Shown: piece after piece, positions 26,802 through 34,579 of the stretch
Position numbering within the stretch: position 1 is the first letter of the stretch
Layout of the letters: every line of letters starts with the position of its first letter
Notes under the pieces: model-generated
The model's database searches: none
What the model was told of the DNA's origin: nothing
Seen by the model: only the letters and a program-made list of their open reading frames with translations
Made by a program: the position numbers and the translations under genes
From: Acinetobacter apis
GTDB lineage: Bacteria > Pseudomonadota > Gammaproteobacteria > Pseudomonadales > Moraxellaceae
Direction of reading: 5' to 3'
Assembly: GCF_900197575.1 (NCBI RefSeq)
Contig: NZ_FZLN01000003.1
Span: 124,001-188,000, forward strand
DNA length: 64,000 nucleotides

Positions 26802-29711
26802 ATGCAGATAAATTCTTATAGAGAGTCAGAATATATTTTTACTTTTTTAGGCTGTTACATACAAGGTGAGCGTAAACGCCTTAAGAATGTACACTATCAA
26901 ATTAAATTTTTATCAGAAACAGGTCAATGTTTGAATGTTAATGGTAAAACTGATGCTAACGGAAGAACTGTACCAGTTAGCATTACAGAGAATGGGAAGC
27001 TCTCCATCACTGTTGAAGGCTATTCAAGTATAAAGAGTACACAAAAGAAATTGATAACACCACGTTTACTTAGTGGTCCAACAATGATTGATATTAATTC
27101 TGTTGAATTAAAACGTAACAGTGCATTTATTAGTCAAGCAGAATATCATTTACAGCAACTGAATGGTCAGCAAAATCCAAAAGTATTATATGGTGAATAT
27201 AAAAAACAAAGAACCCGTATTCAGACGATAAGACATGATTTAGTTTTTAAATCATATGCATTATTTCAGTTTATTAATTCATTGAATACAGTTGTTTCTG
27301 AGATTAATTATCAAATTTTTGCTTTAGGTCAAGACAGGCCGGTTGTTAATGATAGAAGTGCAAGATTAAATCAAAATGGCTTTACAGATTTAGCTGAAGA
27401 TCGAGTAGATGGGATGTTGTTTGTGAAGTATGACTTTGGAAAAACACCACAAAAGACCGCGCTTTTTGAGCCAATTACTTGTATCGATCCTCAAGAAATT
27501 TATAAAATAAAATTACCACAAACAACAGCGATAACAGCATCAAACCCTGAACATAAAGTATGTTTAGTTCAAACTGATACAAGTCGGGTTATCATTAATC
27601 CACATACCAATGAAATAAACATTGTTCCTTTAGAGATGTTTGAAGAGTTTGATCGTCAAACGAAAATTTTATCAGATGCAGTTCGTAATGTGCATGAATC
27701 GAATGCAGCTCTTACTAAAGCGATTATGGTGAGAAGTCCAGATGAAATTAAAGAGCTTGAAAAAAGATTAAATTTAAGTCAAGAGGTTGCGATAAAAAGA
27801 ATTAATGAGGAGTTTAAAAAACCAGAAGATTTAACAGAAGTCTGGGTAGCTCAATCAACAGGAAAAATCAATAGAAATGCTCCTAGAAGTAGTTTAGTTT
27901 CACGCTATATGACAAAAAAGAATTATGCAGAAATTAGACGTAGTCGTTTATCTGGGCTTCCTTTGTTTGCAGAAAGTCCAACCGCAACAAAATATAAACC
28001 TCAGCAAAAACCTAAGCTTAATAATTTTGACCATAAAGAGTTCGAAATTGGCAGTAAAGAAAAAACAGTTTATGGACTAGCAGGGTTGAAAGATGAGATC
28101 CTAACAGAATATATGAATTCCGATAATATTCTTGTGCATACAGAAGCACAATGGTTAAGGATGACTACAGGGGCACATGCTAAAGGTTCAATGGATACGG
28201 GTCCTTCGGGTGTTTCTATTAATACAGAAGCCGATGCTTCTTTAAAGTGGACGTTATTTGAAGGATTTAAAGAGTGGAGGAAGTTTTTCCCATGCGAGTC
28301 TGGCTGGAAAATGGAATTCCATAATCATGATTTAGGGACTATCCGTTTTTTGATGGGGGCTGAGCTATATGGCTTTGCTGGTGCAAATTTAGCGATATCA
28401 GGCAATATTTCTGTAGATATCTCATTCAATAAGCATGGTAACCAAACAATTCAACCTGCAAATCGTCCCCCAGAGCGTTCAATGTCAAATATGTTAGACC
28501 GCCAAAACCGTCCTATACTTCAACCTGCGGCAGGCAGTTTAAAGCAAATTGAAGCAAATAAAGAAAATGCAACCAATCAAGCGAATGTTGCAATCACTGC
28601 TTTTGCAGGCGTTGATATGGACATTATGTTACAAGGCGCAATTGAATGGTTTAAACCAAATACCGAGTTAGGTAAAAACGGTGAAGGTGAGTTTGTAACC
28701 ATTGCATCTGTTCAAGCTAGCCGAACAGCAACTGCTGGATTCGGGGCACAAGGGCAATTCCAAATTGGTTTTGACCGAGATACACGTAACTTTAAATTTT
28801 TAGTAGCCGCTCATTTATGTCGTGGAGCAAATAGTAAAGGGGTTGTACACTTTCAAGTTAATAAAGAGTATTTACCCGATTTTTTTGCCTTCATTAAGCT
28901 GCAGCTTTTACAAGCTGGCTTTCAAACACTGGTATATGTTCAATCTCAGGCTTTTAGTACCATGGCACAAATTTTGGCTTATTGTATTGGGGGTGACTCT
29001 TCATTGACTATAGGTGTTGATGAGCTTGCGAGAGATTATAGAGCGTGGATTAGACGTTTAGATCAAGACCAAGAACGTTTAAATATGGCTCGGAATATTA
29101 ACTCACCGCAAGGCCGCAGTGAATTCATCCGAGCATGGCCTGAAAGCAAGGGCATTTTGCTATATGGGGTGACGCATTGGAGTGATCGAACTGCTGCAAT
29201 TTTTGATAGTAACATTACGGTTAAAACAGCAATAACAGGTGATTTTGAAACTTTTACAGAGCGTAAAAAAGCAGTCATTAATATTTTAAAAACTTGTTTG
29301 ACGCGTTCAGAGTGGCAAAATACCATTCAACATATTCACCCTGAAGGTAAAAAGCTCAATTGTGAACAATTGGGTCAGGTTGAAGGCGATCTTGTACGCT
29401 TTTTAAACCATGGGCATGACCACTCAATAGCACAAGATATTATTTCTAATGTTAACCAAGGCAAATACGGTGCAAAAGACAGTATGAGCCCTTGGCTTAA
29501 AGATTATTTGAAGTATAGAGATCAAGCTCATGCTGTCACAGAAAGCTCATGTCATTATTTATTGGTGCAAAACCAAGATCAGCCAGCCTATAAGCAGTTT
29601 GTTGCGCAGCAAGGGTTAATCAGTGAAGGCTTTGAAGCCAAAGAGTTAAAAGCAAGTAACATACATATTATGGCTGCATTTAACGACCCATCTGCAACTG
29701 ACTTGGCTTAA
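26802..29711 (+). CDS. Probable VgrG-linked type VI secretion effector, 969 residues, toxin family not recognised
   Basis: Effector status is inferred from position directly after vgrG and from architecture. The N terminus (about 15-80, 'RLKNVHYQIKFLSETGQ' and 'GKTDANGRT') looks like the same TTR-like beta sandwich as the VgrG tail. A Lys/Arg-rich, partly coiled middle follows (about 280-420). A Gly-rich region (about 450-700) has amphipathic and hydrophobic stretches such as 'LYGFAGANLAISGNISVDIS' and 'FGAQGQFQIGF'; a Phe-rich stretch near 700-730 and a hydrophilic C-terminal 230 residues come next. There is no signal peptide, no lipase GxSxG, no HKD and no clear zinc motif. Membrane or pore action is one possibility from the hydrophobic middle, not demonstrated. 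The stop is 47 bases from the end of the convergent lipoprotein array. Confidence 0.65.
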   Translation: MQINSYRESEYIFTFLGCYIQGERKRLKNVHYQIKFLSETGQCLNVNGKTDANGRTVPVSITENGKLSITVEGYSSIKSTQKKLITPRLLSGPTMIDINSVELKRNSAFISQAEYHLQQLNGQQNPKVLYGEYKKQRTRIQTIRHDLVFKSYALFQFINSLNTVVSEINYQIFALGQDRPVVNDRSARLNQNGFTDLAEDRVDGMLFVKYDFGKTPQKTALFEPITCIDPQEIYKIKLPQTTAITASNPEHKVCLVQTDTSRVIINPHTNEINIVPLEMFEEFDRQTKILSDAVRNVHESNAALTKAIMVRSPDEIKELEKRLNLSQEVAIKRINEEFKKPEDLTEVWVAQSTGKINRNAPRSSLVSRYMTKKNYAEIRRSRLSGLPLFAESPTATKYKPQQKPKLNNFDHKEFEIGSKEKTVYGLAGLKDEILTEYMNSDNILVHTEAQWLRMTTGAHAKGSMDTGPSGVSINTEADASLKWTLFEGFKEWRKFFPCESGWKMEFHNHDLGTIRFLMGAELYGFAGANLAISGNISVDISFNKHGNQTIQPANRPPERSMSNMLDRQNRPILQPAAGSLKQIEANKENATNQANVAITAFAGVDMDIMLQGAIEWFKPNTELGKNGEGEFVTIASVQASRTATAGFGAQGQFQIGFDRDTRNFKFLVAAHLCRGANSKGVVHFQVNKEYLPDFFAFIKLQLLQAGFQTLVYVQSQAFSTMAQILAYCIGGDSSLTIGVDELARDYRAWIRRLDQDQERLNMARNINSPQGRSEFIRAWPESKGILLYGVTHWSDRTAAIFDSNITVKTAITGDFETFTERKKAVINILKTCLTRSEWQNTIQHIHPEGKKLNCEQLGQVEGDLVRFLNHGHDHSIAQDIISNVNQGKYGAKDSMSPWLKDYLKYRDQAHAVTESSCHYLLVQNQDQPAYKQFVAQQGLISEGFEAKELKASNIHIMAAFNDPSATDLA

Positions 29712-29726
29712 CGTATTTTAAAAATG

Positions 29727-29747
29727 AGGGTGATGTAATATCACCCT
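29727..29747. terminator. Hairpin between the effector and the lipoprotein array
   Basis: AGGGTGAT and ATCACCCT flank a five-base loop (GTAAT) in the 47-base gap between convergent genes. The following T/A stretch is mixed, so termination is plausible but weak. Confidence 0.5.
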
Positions 29748-29758
29748 TATATATGCGG

Positions 29759-30733
29759 TTAAGGGTTAGCAACGCAGCGTACAGAATTATCTTCATTAAG
29801 ATCAATTGTATATTTAGATTTTGATGCCCACTCTGATCTTTCAGGATCAGCAATAGGGTGAATGGCATGACGTCTGACTGTTGGACCTGTAAACATACTT
29901 AACCCCTGCCCATCATCAGGAGCAGAACTACGCACCACTTTAAGCGTACCTGTTGCAGGGCCTTGAGGGTTTTTTTCTGGCGAATGGCTGTAATATGTTG
30001 GGTCATACCAGTCGAGCATCCATTCAAAATTGTCGGTGATTAAATCATAAAAGCCGAGTGGATTTGGTGGGTATTGTTGTAATACAGGAATATCTTTTAC
30101 TGTATGATATTTACTATGAGAGTCTTGTCGCTGCTCAAAGCTCCATACATTACGTCCAGTGTCAATATTGCCATTGTCAGTTGGAAATACAACATACTGC
30201 CCCCGATTACGTGCTGCATATTCCCATTGTGCTTCTGTGGGTAAGTCCATTTTCATATTCAGTTGTTGTCCAAGCCATTGGCAATAGCTGCGCCCTTGTT
30301 GCCACGGAATGCCTGCTGCGGCTGTAGGTATGCGATCATAAATTGAGTACTCATCAAAGTCCCCAACGGGTTTTTGTCCTGTGACACTGGTATACACATC
30401 AAAATCGGCATAAGTGGATTTTGTCGCACTCATATAAAAGTCATCTAAAGTGACTTTATGGAGGGGCTTACTGTCTGGATCACCATCATAGGGGAGTTTC
30501 TCCTCGCTATGTTCTGGACCAAAGTCACCCATCATATAGGTTCCACCTTTAACAAATATCAGGTTCTTTTTGGTTTTATCAATCAGTTGTTGCAGTGATT
30601 GTTTTTGTTCAGGAGATAAGTTGCTTTTGGTGGTTGGAATTTGATTGGCTTGAGAACTATTTGAATTGGATTTAGCACAAGCCGTTATGGCAAGACCAGA
30701 CAATAAAATAATGGCTAGTTTCTTTTGGATCAT
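29759..30733 (-). CDS. FGE/SUMF1-fold lipoprotein, tandem copy 1 (nearest effector)
   Basis: This 324-residue protein has a lipoprotein signal with Cys19 in 'LAITAC' and Ala at +2, which fits the outer membrane. A Ser/Asn/Gln-rich linker is followed by an FGE/SUMF1 domain: 'FVKGGTYMMGDFG' (about 60-72), 'LPTEAQWEYAARN' (about 164-176), 'TDNFEWMLDWYDP' (about 238-250) and C-terminal 'SVRCVANP'. The cysteine pair that oxidises sulfatase Cys to formylglycine is absent from the 'MFTGPTVRRHAIHP' region; mature cysteines are only the lipid Cys19, Cys151 and Cys320. It is therefore probably a binding protein. Inferred role: immunity to the adjacent effector. It shares its middle (about 190-225) almost exactly with copy 2 but has a divergent C terminus. 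Confidence 0.8.
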   Translation of the reverse strand: MIQKKLAIILLSGLAITACAKSNSNSSQANQIPTTKSNLSPEQKQSLQQLIDKTKKNLIFVKGGTYMMGDFGPEHSEEKLPYDGDPDSKPLHKVTLDDFYMSATKSTYADFDVYTSVTGQKPVGDFDEYSIYDRIPTAAAGIPWQQGRSYCQWLGQQLNMKMDLPTEAQWEYAARNRGQYVVFPTDNGNIDTGRNVWSFEQRQDSHSKYHTVKDIPVLQQYPPNPLGFYDLITDNFEWMLDWYDPTYYSHSPEKNPQGPATGTLKVVRSSAPDDGQGLSMFTGPTVRRHAIHPIADPERSEWASKSKYTIDLNEDNSVRCVANP

Positions 30734-30794
30734 GGTCTATAGACTCACTCTTATATTCAATCAATGAATCGATTTTATTCTAATTGAGTCAATA

Positions 30795-30822
30795 TTTATA
30801 GTTAAATATGTTATTTAGTTAA
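30795..30822 (-). promoter_or_regulatory. Conserved candidate promoter in the array spacers (first of three)
   Basis: On the minus strand TTAACT, a 16-base spacer and TATAAA lie about 65 bases before the start of copy 1. The same arrangement recurs at 31990-32017 and, with TACAAA, at 33189-33216, so each copy may have its own promoter. Confidence 0.35.
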
Positions 30823-30953
30823 CATTAATATAAGGTATTGGTAATCTAGTATTAAAATCACCACTTATTGAAATATAAACAGATTAATCCTAGTTTTTAT
30901 TCGTCAATGTTTTAAATATGAAACATCTTCAACTTTACACATTGATATTTTAA

Positions 30954-31928
30954 TTAAGGATTAGCAACACAGCGTACAGATTTAGTACGATTAAAATCCA
31001 TTTTAAAGTTAAGTTCTTTTGATCCTCTTACATCTTCAGGGTCAGCAATAGGGTGCATTGGATAACGCTGCATTGTTCTTCCATTAAACATTTTTAATGA
31101 TTGTCCGTTACTTGGTGGGGTACTACGCACTACTTTAAGCGTACCTGTTGCAGGGCCTTGAGGGTTTTTTTCTGGCGAATGGCTGTAATATGTTGGGTCA
31201 TACCAGTCGAGCATCCATTCAAAATTGTCGGTGATTAAATCATAAAAGCCCATTGGATTTGGTGGGTATTGTTGTAATACAGGAATATCTTTTACTGTAT
31301 GATATTTACTATGAGAGTCTTGTCGTTGTTCAAAGCTCCATACATTACGGCCTGTATCAATATTGCCATTGTCTGTGGGAAAGACAACATACTGCCCCCG
31401 ATTACGTGCTGCATATTCCCATTGTGCTTCTGTGGGTAAGTCCATTTTCATATTCAGTTGTTGTCCAAGCCATTGGCAATAGCTGCGCCCTTGTTGCCAC
31501 GGAATGCCTGCTGCGGCTGTAGGCACACGCTCATGAGTTGAATACTTATCAAAGTCCCCAACGGGTTTTTGTCCTGTAACATTGGTATACACATCAAAAT
31601 CTGCATAAGTGGATTTTGTCGCACTCATATAAAAGTCATCTAACGTGACTTTATGGAGTGGCATACTGTTTGGGTTGCCATCATAAGGGAGTTTCTCCTC
31701 ACTATGTTCTGGACCAAAGTCACCCATCATATAGGTGCCACCTTTAACAAATATCAGGTTCTTTTTGGTTTTATCAATCAGTTGTTGTAATTGTTGTTTT
31801 TGTTCAGGAGATAAGTTGCTATTAGTGGTTGGAATTCGATTGGCTTGAGAACTGTTTGAATTGGATTGAGCACAAGCCGTTATGGCAAGACCAGACAATA
31901 AAATCATGGCTAGTTTTTTTTGGATCAT
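30954..31928 (-). CDS. FGE/SUMF1-fold lipoprotein, tandem copy 2
   Basis: Paralogue of 324 residues with the same lipobox and FGE-like domain. The middle is nearly identical to copy 1 ('QDSHSKYHTVKDIPVLQQ', about 205-222), while the C-terminal third ('SLKMFNGRTMQRYPMHPIA', about 279-297) matches copy 3. That mosaic pattern suggests gene conversion or unequal recombination between units. Catalytic FGE cysteines are absent as in the other copies. It has a candidate promoter of its own at 31990-32017. Confidence 0.8.
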   Translation of the reverse strand: MIQKKLAMILLSGLAITACAQSNSNSSQANRIPTTNSNLSPEQKQQLQQLIDKTKKNLIFVKGGTYMMGDFGPEHSEEKLPYDGNPNSMPLHKVTLDDFYMSATKSTYADFDVYTNVTGQKPVGDFDKYSTHERVPTAAAGIPWQQGRSYCQWLGQQLNMKMDLPTEAQWEYAARNRGQYVVFPTDNGNIDTGRNVWSFEQRQDSHSKYHTVKDIPVLQQYPPNPMGFYDLITDNFEWMLDWYDPTYYSHSPEKNPQGPATGTLKVVRSTPPSNGQSLKMFNGRTMQRYPMHPIADPEDVRGSKELNFKMDFNRTKSVRCVANP

Positions 31929-32149
31929 GGTCTATAGACTCACTCTTATATTCAATCAATGAATCGATTTTATTCCAATTGAGTCAATATTTATAGTTAA
32001 ATATGTTGTTTAGTTAACATTAATATAAGGTATTGATAATCTAGTATTAAAATCACCACTTATTAAAAGATAAAGCGGATTAATCTTAGTTTTTATTCGT
32101 CAATGTTATAAATATGAAACATCTCAAATTTTACACATTGATACTTTAA

Positions 32150-33127
32150 TTAAGGATTGGCAACACAGCGTACAGAATGGTTGTAATTAAAATCTATATG
32201 AATATTCAAATCTTTTGCATCCTTTATTTCTTCAGGGTTGGCAATAGGGTGCATTGGATAACGCTGCATGGTTCTTCCATTAAACATTTTTAACGATTGT
32301 CCATCACTTGGTGGGGTGCTACGTACTACTTTAAGTGTACCTGTTGTAGGACCTTGAGGATTTTTTTCTGGCGAATGGTTATAGTATTCAGGGTCATACC
32401 AGTCGAGCATCCATTCAAAATTGTCGGTAATTAAGTCATAAAAGCCCATAGGTGTTGGTGGAAACTGTTTTGGTTCAGAAATATCACGATAAGCTCTAAA
32501 TTTTTCTTGAGAGTTCTGTCGCTGTTCAAAACTCCATACATTACGACCAGTGTCAATATTGCCATTGTCAGTTGGGAATACAACATACTGCCCCCGATTA
32601 CGTGCTGCATATTCCCACTGTGCTTCTGTGGGCAAGTCCATTTTCATATTTATTTGCTGTCCAAGCCATTGGCAATAGCTGCGCCCTTGTTGCCAATTAA
32701 TGCCTGCAGCAAAACTTGCTATACGGTATTTTTTTCTCTGTTTTTCAGTGAAATCCCCCACCTCTTTTTGTCCTGTAACATTGGTATACACATCAAAATC
32801 TGCATAAGTGGACTTTGTCGCACTCATATAAAAGTCATCTAAAGTGACTTTATGTAATGGCTTACTGTTTGGGTTACCATCATAAGGGAGTTTCTCCTCG
32901 CTATGTTCTGGACCAAAGTCACCCATCATATAGGTGCCACCTTTAACAAATATCAGGTTCTTTTTAGTTTTATCAATCAGTTGTTGTAATTGTTGTTTTT
33001 GTTCAGGAGATAAGTTGCTTTTGGTGGTTGGAATTTGATTGGCTTGAGAACTATTTGAATTGGATTTAGCACAAGCCGTTATCGCAAGACCAGACAATAA
33101 AATCATGGCTAGTTTCTTTTGGATCAT
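32150..33127 (-). CDS. FGE/SUMF1-fold lipoprotein, tandem copy 3
   Basis: 325 residues. Distinctive windows are about 120-138 ('KEVGDFTEKQRKKYRIASF') and about 206-222 ('NSQEKFRAYRDISEPKQF'); the C-terminal window agrees with copy 2 up to about residue 300. Lipobox, linker and the 'LPTEAQWEYAARN' core are unchanged. The changes are concentrated in what would be surface loops of the FGE fold, as expected for diversification of a binding surface. No catalytic cysteine pair. Confidence 0.8.
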   Translation of the reverse strand: MIQKKLAMILLSGLAITACAKSNSNSSQANQIPTTKSNLSPEQKQQLQQLIDKTKKNLIFVKGGTYMMGDFGPEHSEEKLPYDGNPNSKPLHKVTLDDFYMSATKSTYADFDVYTNVTGQKEVGDFTEKQRKKYRIASFAAGINWQQGRSYCQWLGQQINMKMDLPTEAQWEYAARNRGQYVVFPTDNGNIDTGRNVWSFEQRQNSQEKFRAYRDISEPKQFPPTPMGFYDLITDNFEWMLDWYDPEYYNHSPEKNPQGPTTGTLKVVRSTPPSDGQSLKMFNGRTMQRYPMHPIANPEEIKDAKDLNIHIDFNYNHSVRCVANP

Positions 33128-33348
33128 GGTCTATAGATTCACTCTATTATTCAATCAATGAATCGATTTTATTCTAATTGAGTCAATCTTTGTAGTTAAA
33201 TATGTTATTTAGTTAACATTAATATAAGGTATTGGTAATCTAGCATTGAAATTACCACTTATTAAAAGATAAAGCGTATTAATCTTAGTTTTTATTCGTC
33301 AATGTTTTAAATATGAAACATCTTCAACTTGACACATTCATACTTTAA

Positions 33349-34323
33349 TTAAGGATTAGCAGCACAACGGACTGAATTATTTTCGTTAAAATTAATATGA
33401 ACTTTTAAATCAGCTGCCTCTTGGACAGACTCAGGGTCTGCTATAGGATCTACAGCATTACGTTGCATAGTTTTACCATGATATTTTTTTAACGATTGCC
33501 CATCAAAAGGTTTATAACTACGCACTACTTTTTCTTTACCTGTTGCAGGGCCTTGAGGATTTTTTTCCGGTGAGTGGCTGTAGTATTCAGGGTCATACCA
33601 GTCGAGCATCCATTCATAATTGTCAGTAATTAAGTCATAAAAGCCCATTGGTGTTGGTGGAAACTGCTGTAATATTGGAAGGTGTTTAAAAGCTTTATAT
33701 TTTTCCTCAGAGTCTTGCCGTTGCTCAAAGCTCCATACATTACGTCCAGTGTCAATTTTACCATTGTCTGTAGGGTACATCACATACTGACCACGGTTAC
33801 GTGCTGCATATTCCCATTGTGCTTCTGTAGGCAGATCCATTTTCATATTCAGTTGCTGCCCTAACCATTGGCAATAGTTGCGTCCCTGTTGCCAATTAAT
33901 GCCTGCCGCTGCTATAGGCACACGATTACGAAGTAATTGCTCATCAAAGTCTCCAACGGGTTTTTGCCCTGTGACACTGGTATACACATCAAAATCTGCA
34001 TAATTGGACTTTGTCGCACTCATATAAAAGTCATCTAAAGTGACTTTATGGAGTGGTTTACTGTCTGCAGCACCATCATAAGGGAGTTTGTCTTCGCTAT
34101 GTTCTGAACCAAAGTCACCCATCATATAGGTGCCACCTTTAACAAATATCAAGTTCTTTTTGGTTTTATCAATCAGTTGTTGCAGTTGTTGTTTTTGTTC
34201 AGGAGATAAGTTGCTTTTGGTGGTTGGAATTTGATTGGCTTGAGAACTATTTGAATTGGATTGAGCACAAGCCGTTATGGCAAGACCAGACAATAAAATA
34301 ATGGCTAGTTTTTTTGGGATCAT
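33349..34323 (-). CDS. FGE/SUMF1-fold lipoprotein, tandem copy 4 (most divergent)
   Basis: 324 residues and the most divergent copy, with scattered changes throughout ('FGSEHSEDKLPYDGAADS', 'YVMYPTDNGKID', 'GKEKVVRSYKPFDGQ'). It is first in the transcription direction and its upstream region differs from the other three, so it is likely the oldest unit or the array boundary. Lipobox Cys19 and the FGE-like core are kept; the catalytic cysteines are missing. It is divergent from the polyphosphate:AMP phosphotransferase gene. Confidence 0.8.
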   Translation of the reverse strand: MIPKKLAIILLSGLAITACAQSNSNSSQANQIPTTKSNLSPEQKQQLQQLIDKTKKNLIFVKGGTYMMGDFGSEHSEDKLPYDGAADSKPLHKVTLDDFYMSATKSNYADFDVYTSVTGQKPVGDFDEQLLRNRVPIAAAGINWQQGRNYCQWLGQQLNMKMDLPTEAQWEYAARNRGQYVMYPTDNGKIDTGRNVWSFEQRQDSEEKYKAFKHLPILQQFPPTPMGFYDLITDNYEWMLDWYDPEYYSHSPEKNPQGPATGKEKVVRSYKPFDGQSLKKYHGKTMQRNAVDPIADPESVQEAADLKVHINFNENNSVRCAANP

Positions 34324-34463
34324 GGTCTATAGACTCATTCTTTTATTCGATTAATTAGCCTACTTTATAACAACTAAGTCAATATTTAAAGTTAATTATG
34401 ATACTTGTTTAACGTTATTTTTAATTAAAATGAACCGTAATGATTTTAACGTTCATGAAAATA

Positions 34464-34478
34464 GATGACTAAGTCATC
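34464..34478. promoter_or_regulatory. Perfect 7-1-7 palindrome upstream of pap
   Basis: GATGACT-A-AGTCATC lies about 100 bases before the pap start, in the divergent gap with the lipoprotein array. It fits an operator for a dimeric regulator; the regulator is unknown. Confidence 0.35.
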
Positions 34479-34579
34479 AGAATTTATTACTGAATACAAC
34501 ATAATATGTTCGAAAATAACCCCAACAGGTATAGTTTCTAGGGTATACATGAGTTATCAAAAAGAATAGCAGGGTCGTT

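Larger units (their letters stand above)
29759..34375 (-). repeat. Four tandem ~1.2-kb repeat units, each one lipoprotein gene plus upstream region
   Basis: Gene starts lie at 30733, 31928, 33127 and 34323, a period of 1195-1199 bases. Three spacers of 220-221 bases are nearly identical, including 'GTTAAATATGTT' and 'CAATCAATGAATCGATTTTATTC' type segments (only short parts quoted). The fourth upstream region (34324 onward) is similar only for about 50 bases. This is a recent tandem amplification with later divergence in selected windows of the proteins. Confidence 0.9.

Noticed and set aside
30058..32842. Plus-strand open frames inside the lipoprotein genes
   Set aside because: They repeat with the copies because they are antisense shadows of the conserved coding sequence, with no RBS or family.
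29759..34323. Direct repeats that might suggest a CRISPR or transposon array
   Set aside because: The repeat unit is a whole 1.2-kb lipoprotein gene plus spacer; there are no short repeat-spacer units, no cas genes and no transposase.
29759..34323. Active formylglycine-generating enzymes for sulfatases
   Set aside because: The catalytic cysteine pair is missing, no sulfatase gene is adjacent, and they are surface lipoproteins in four copies.
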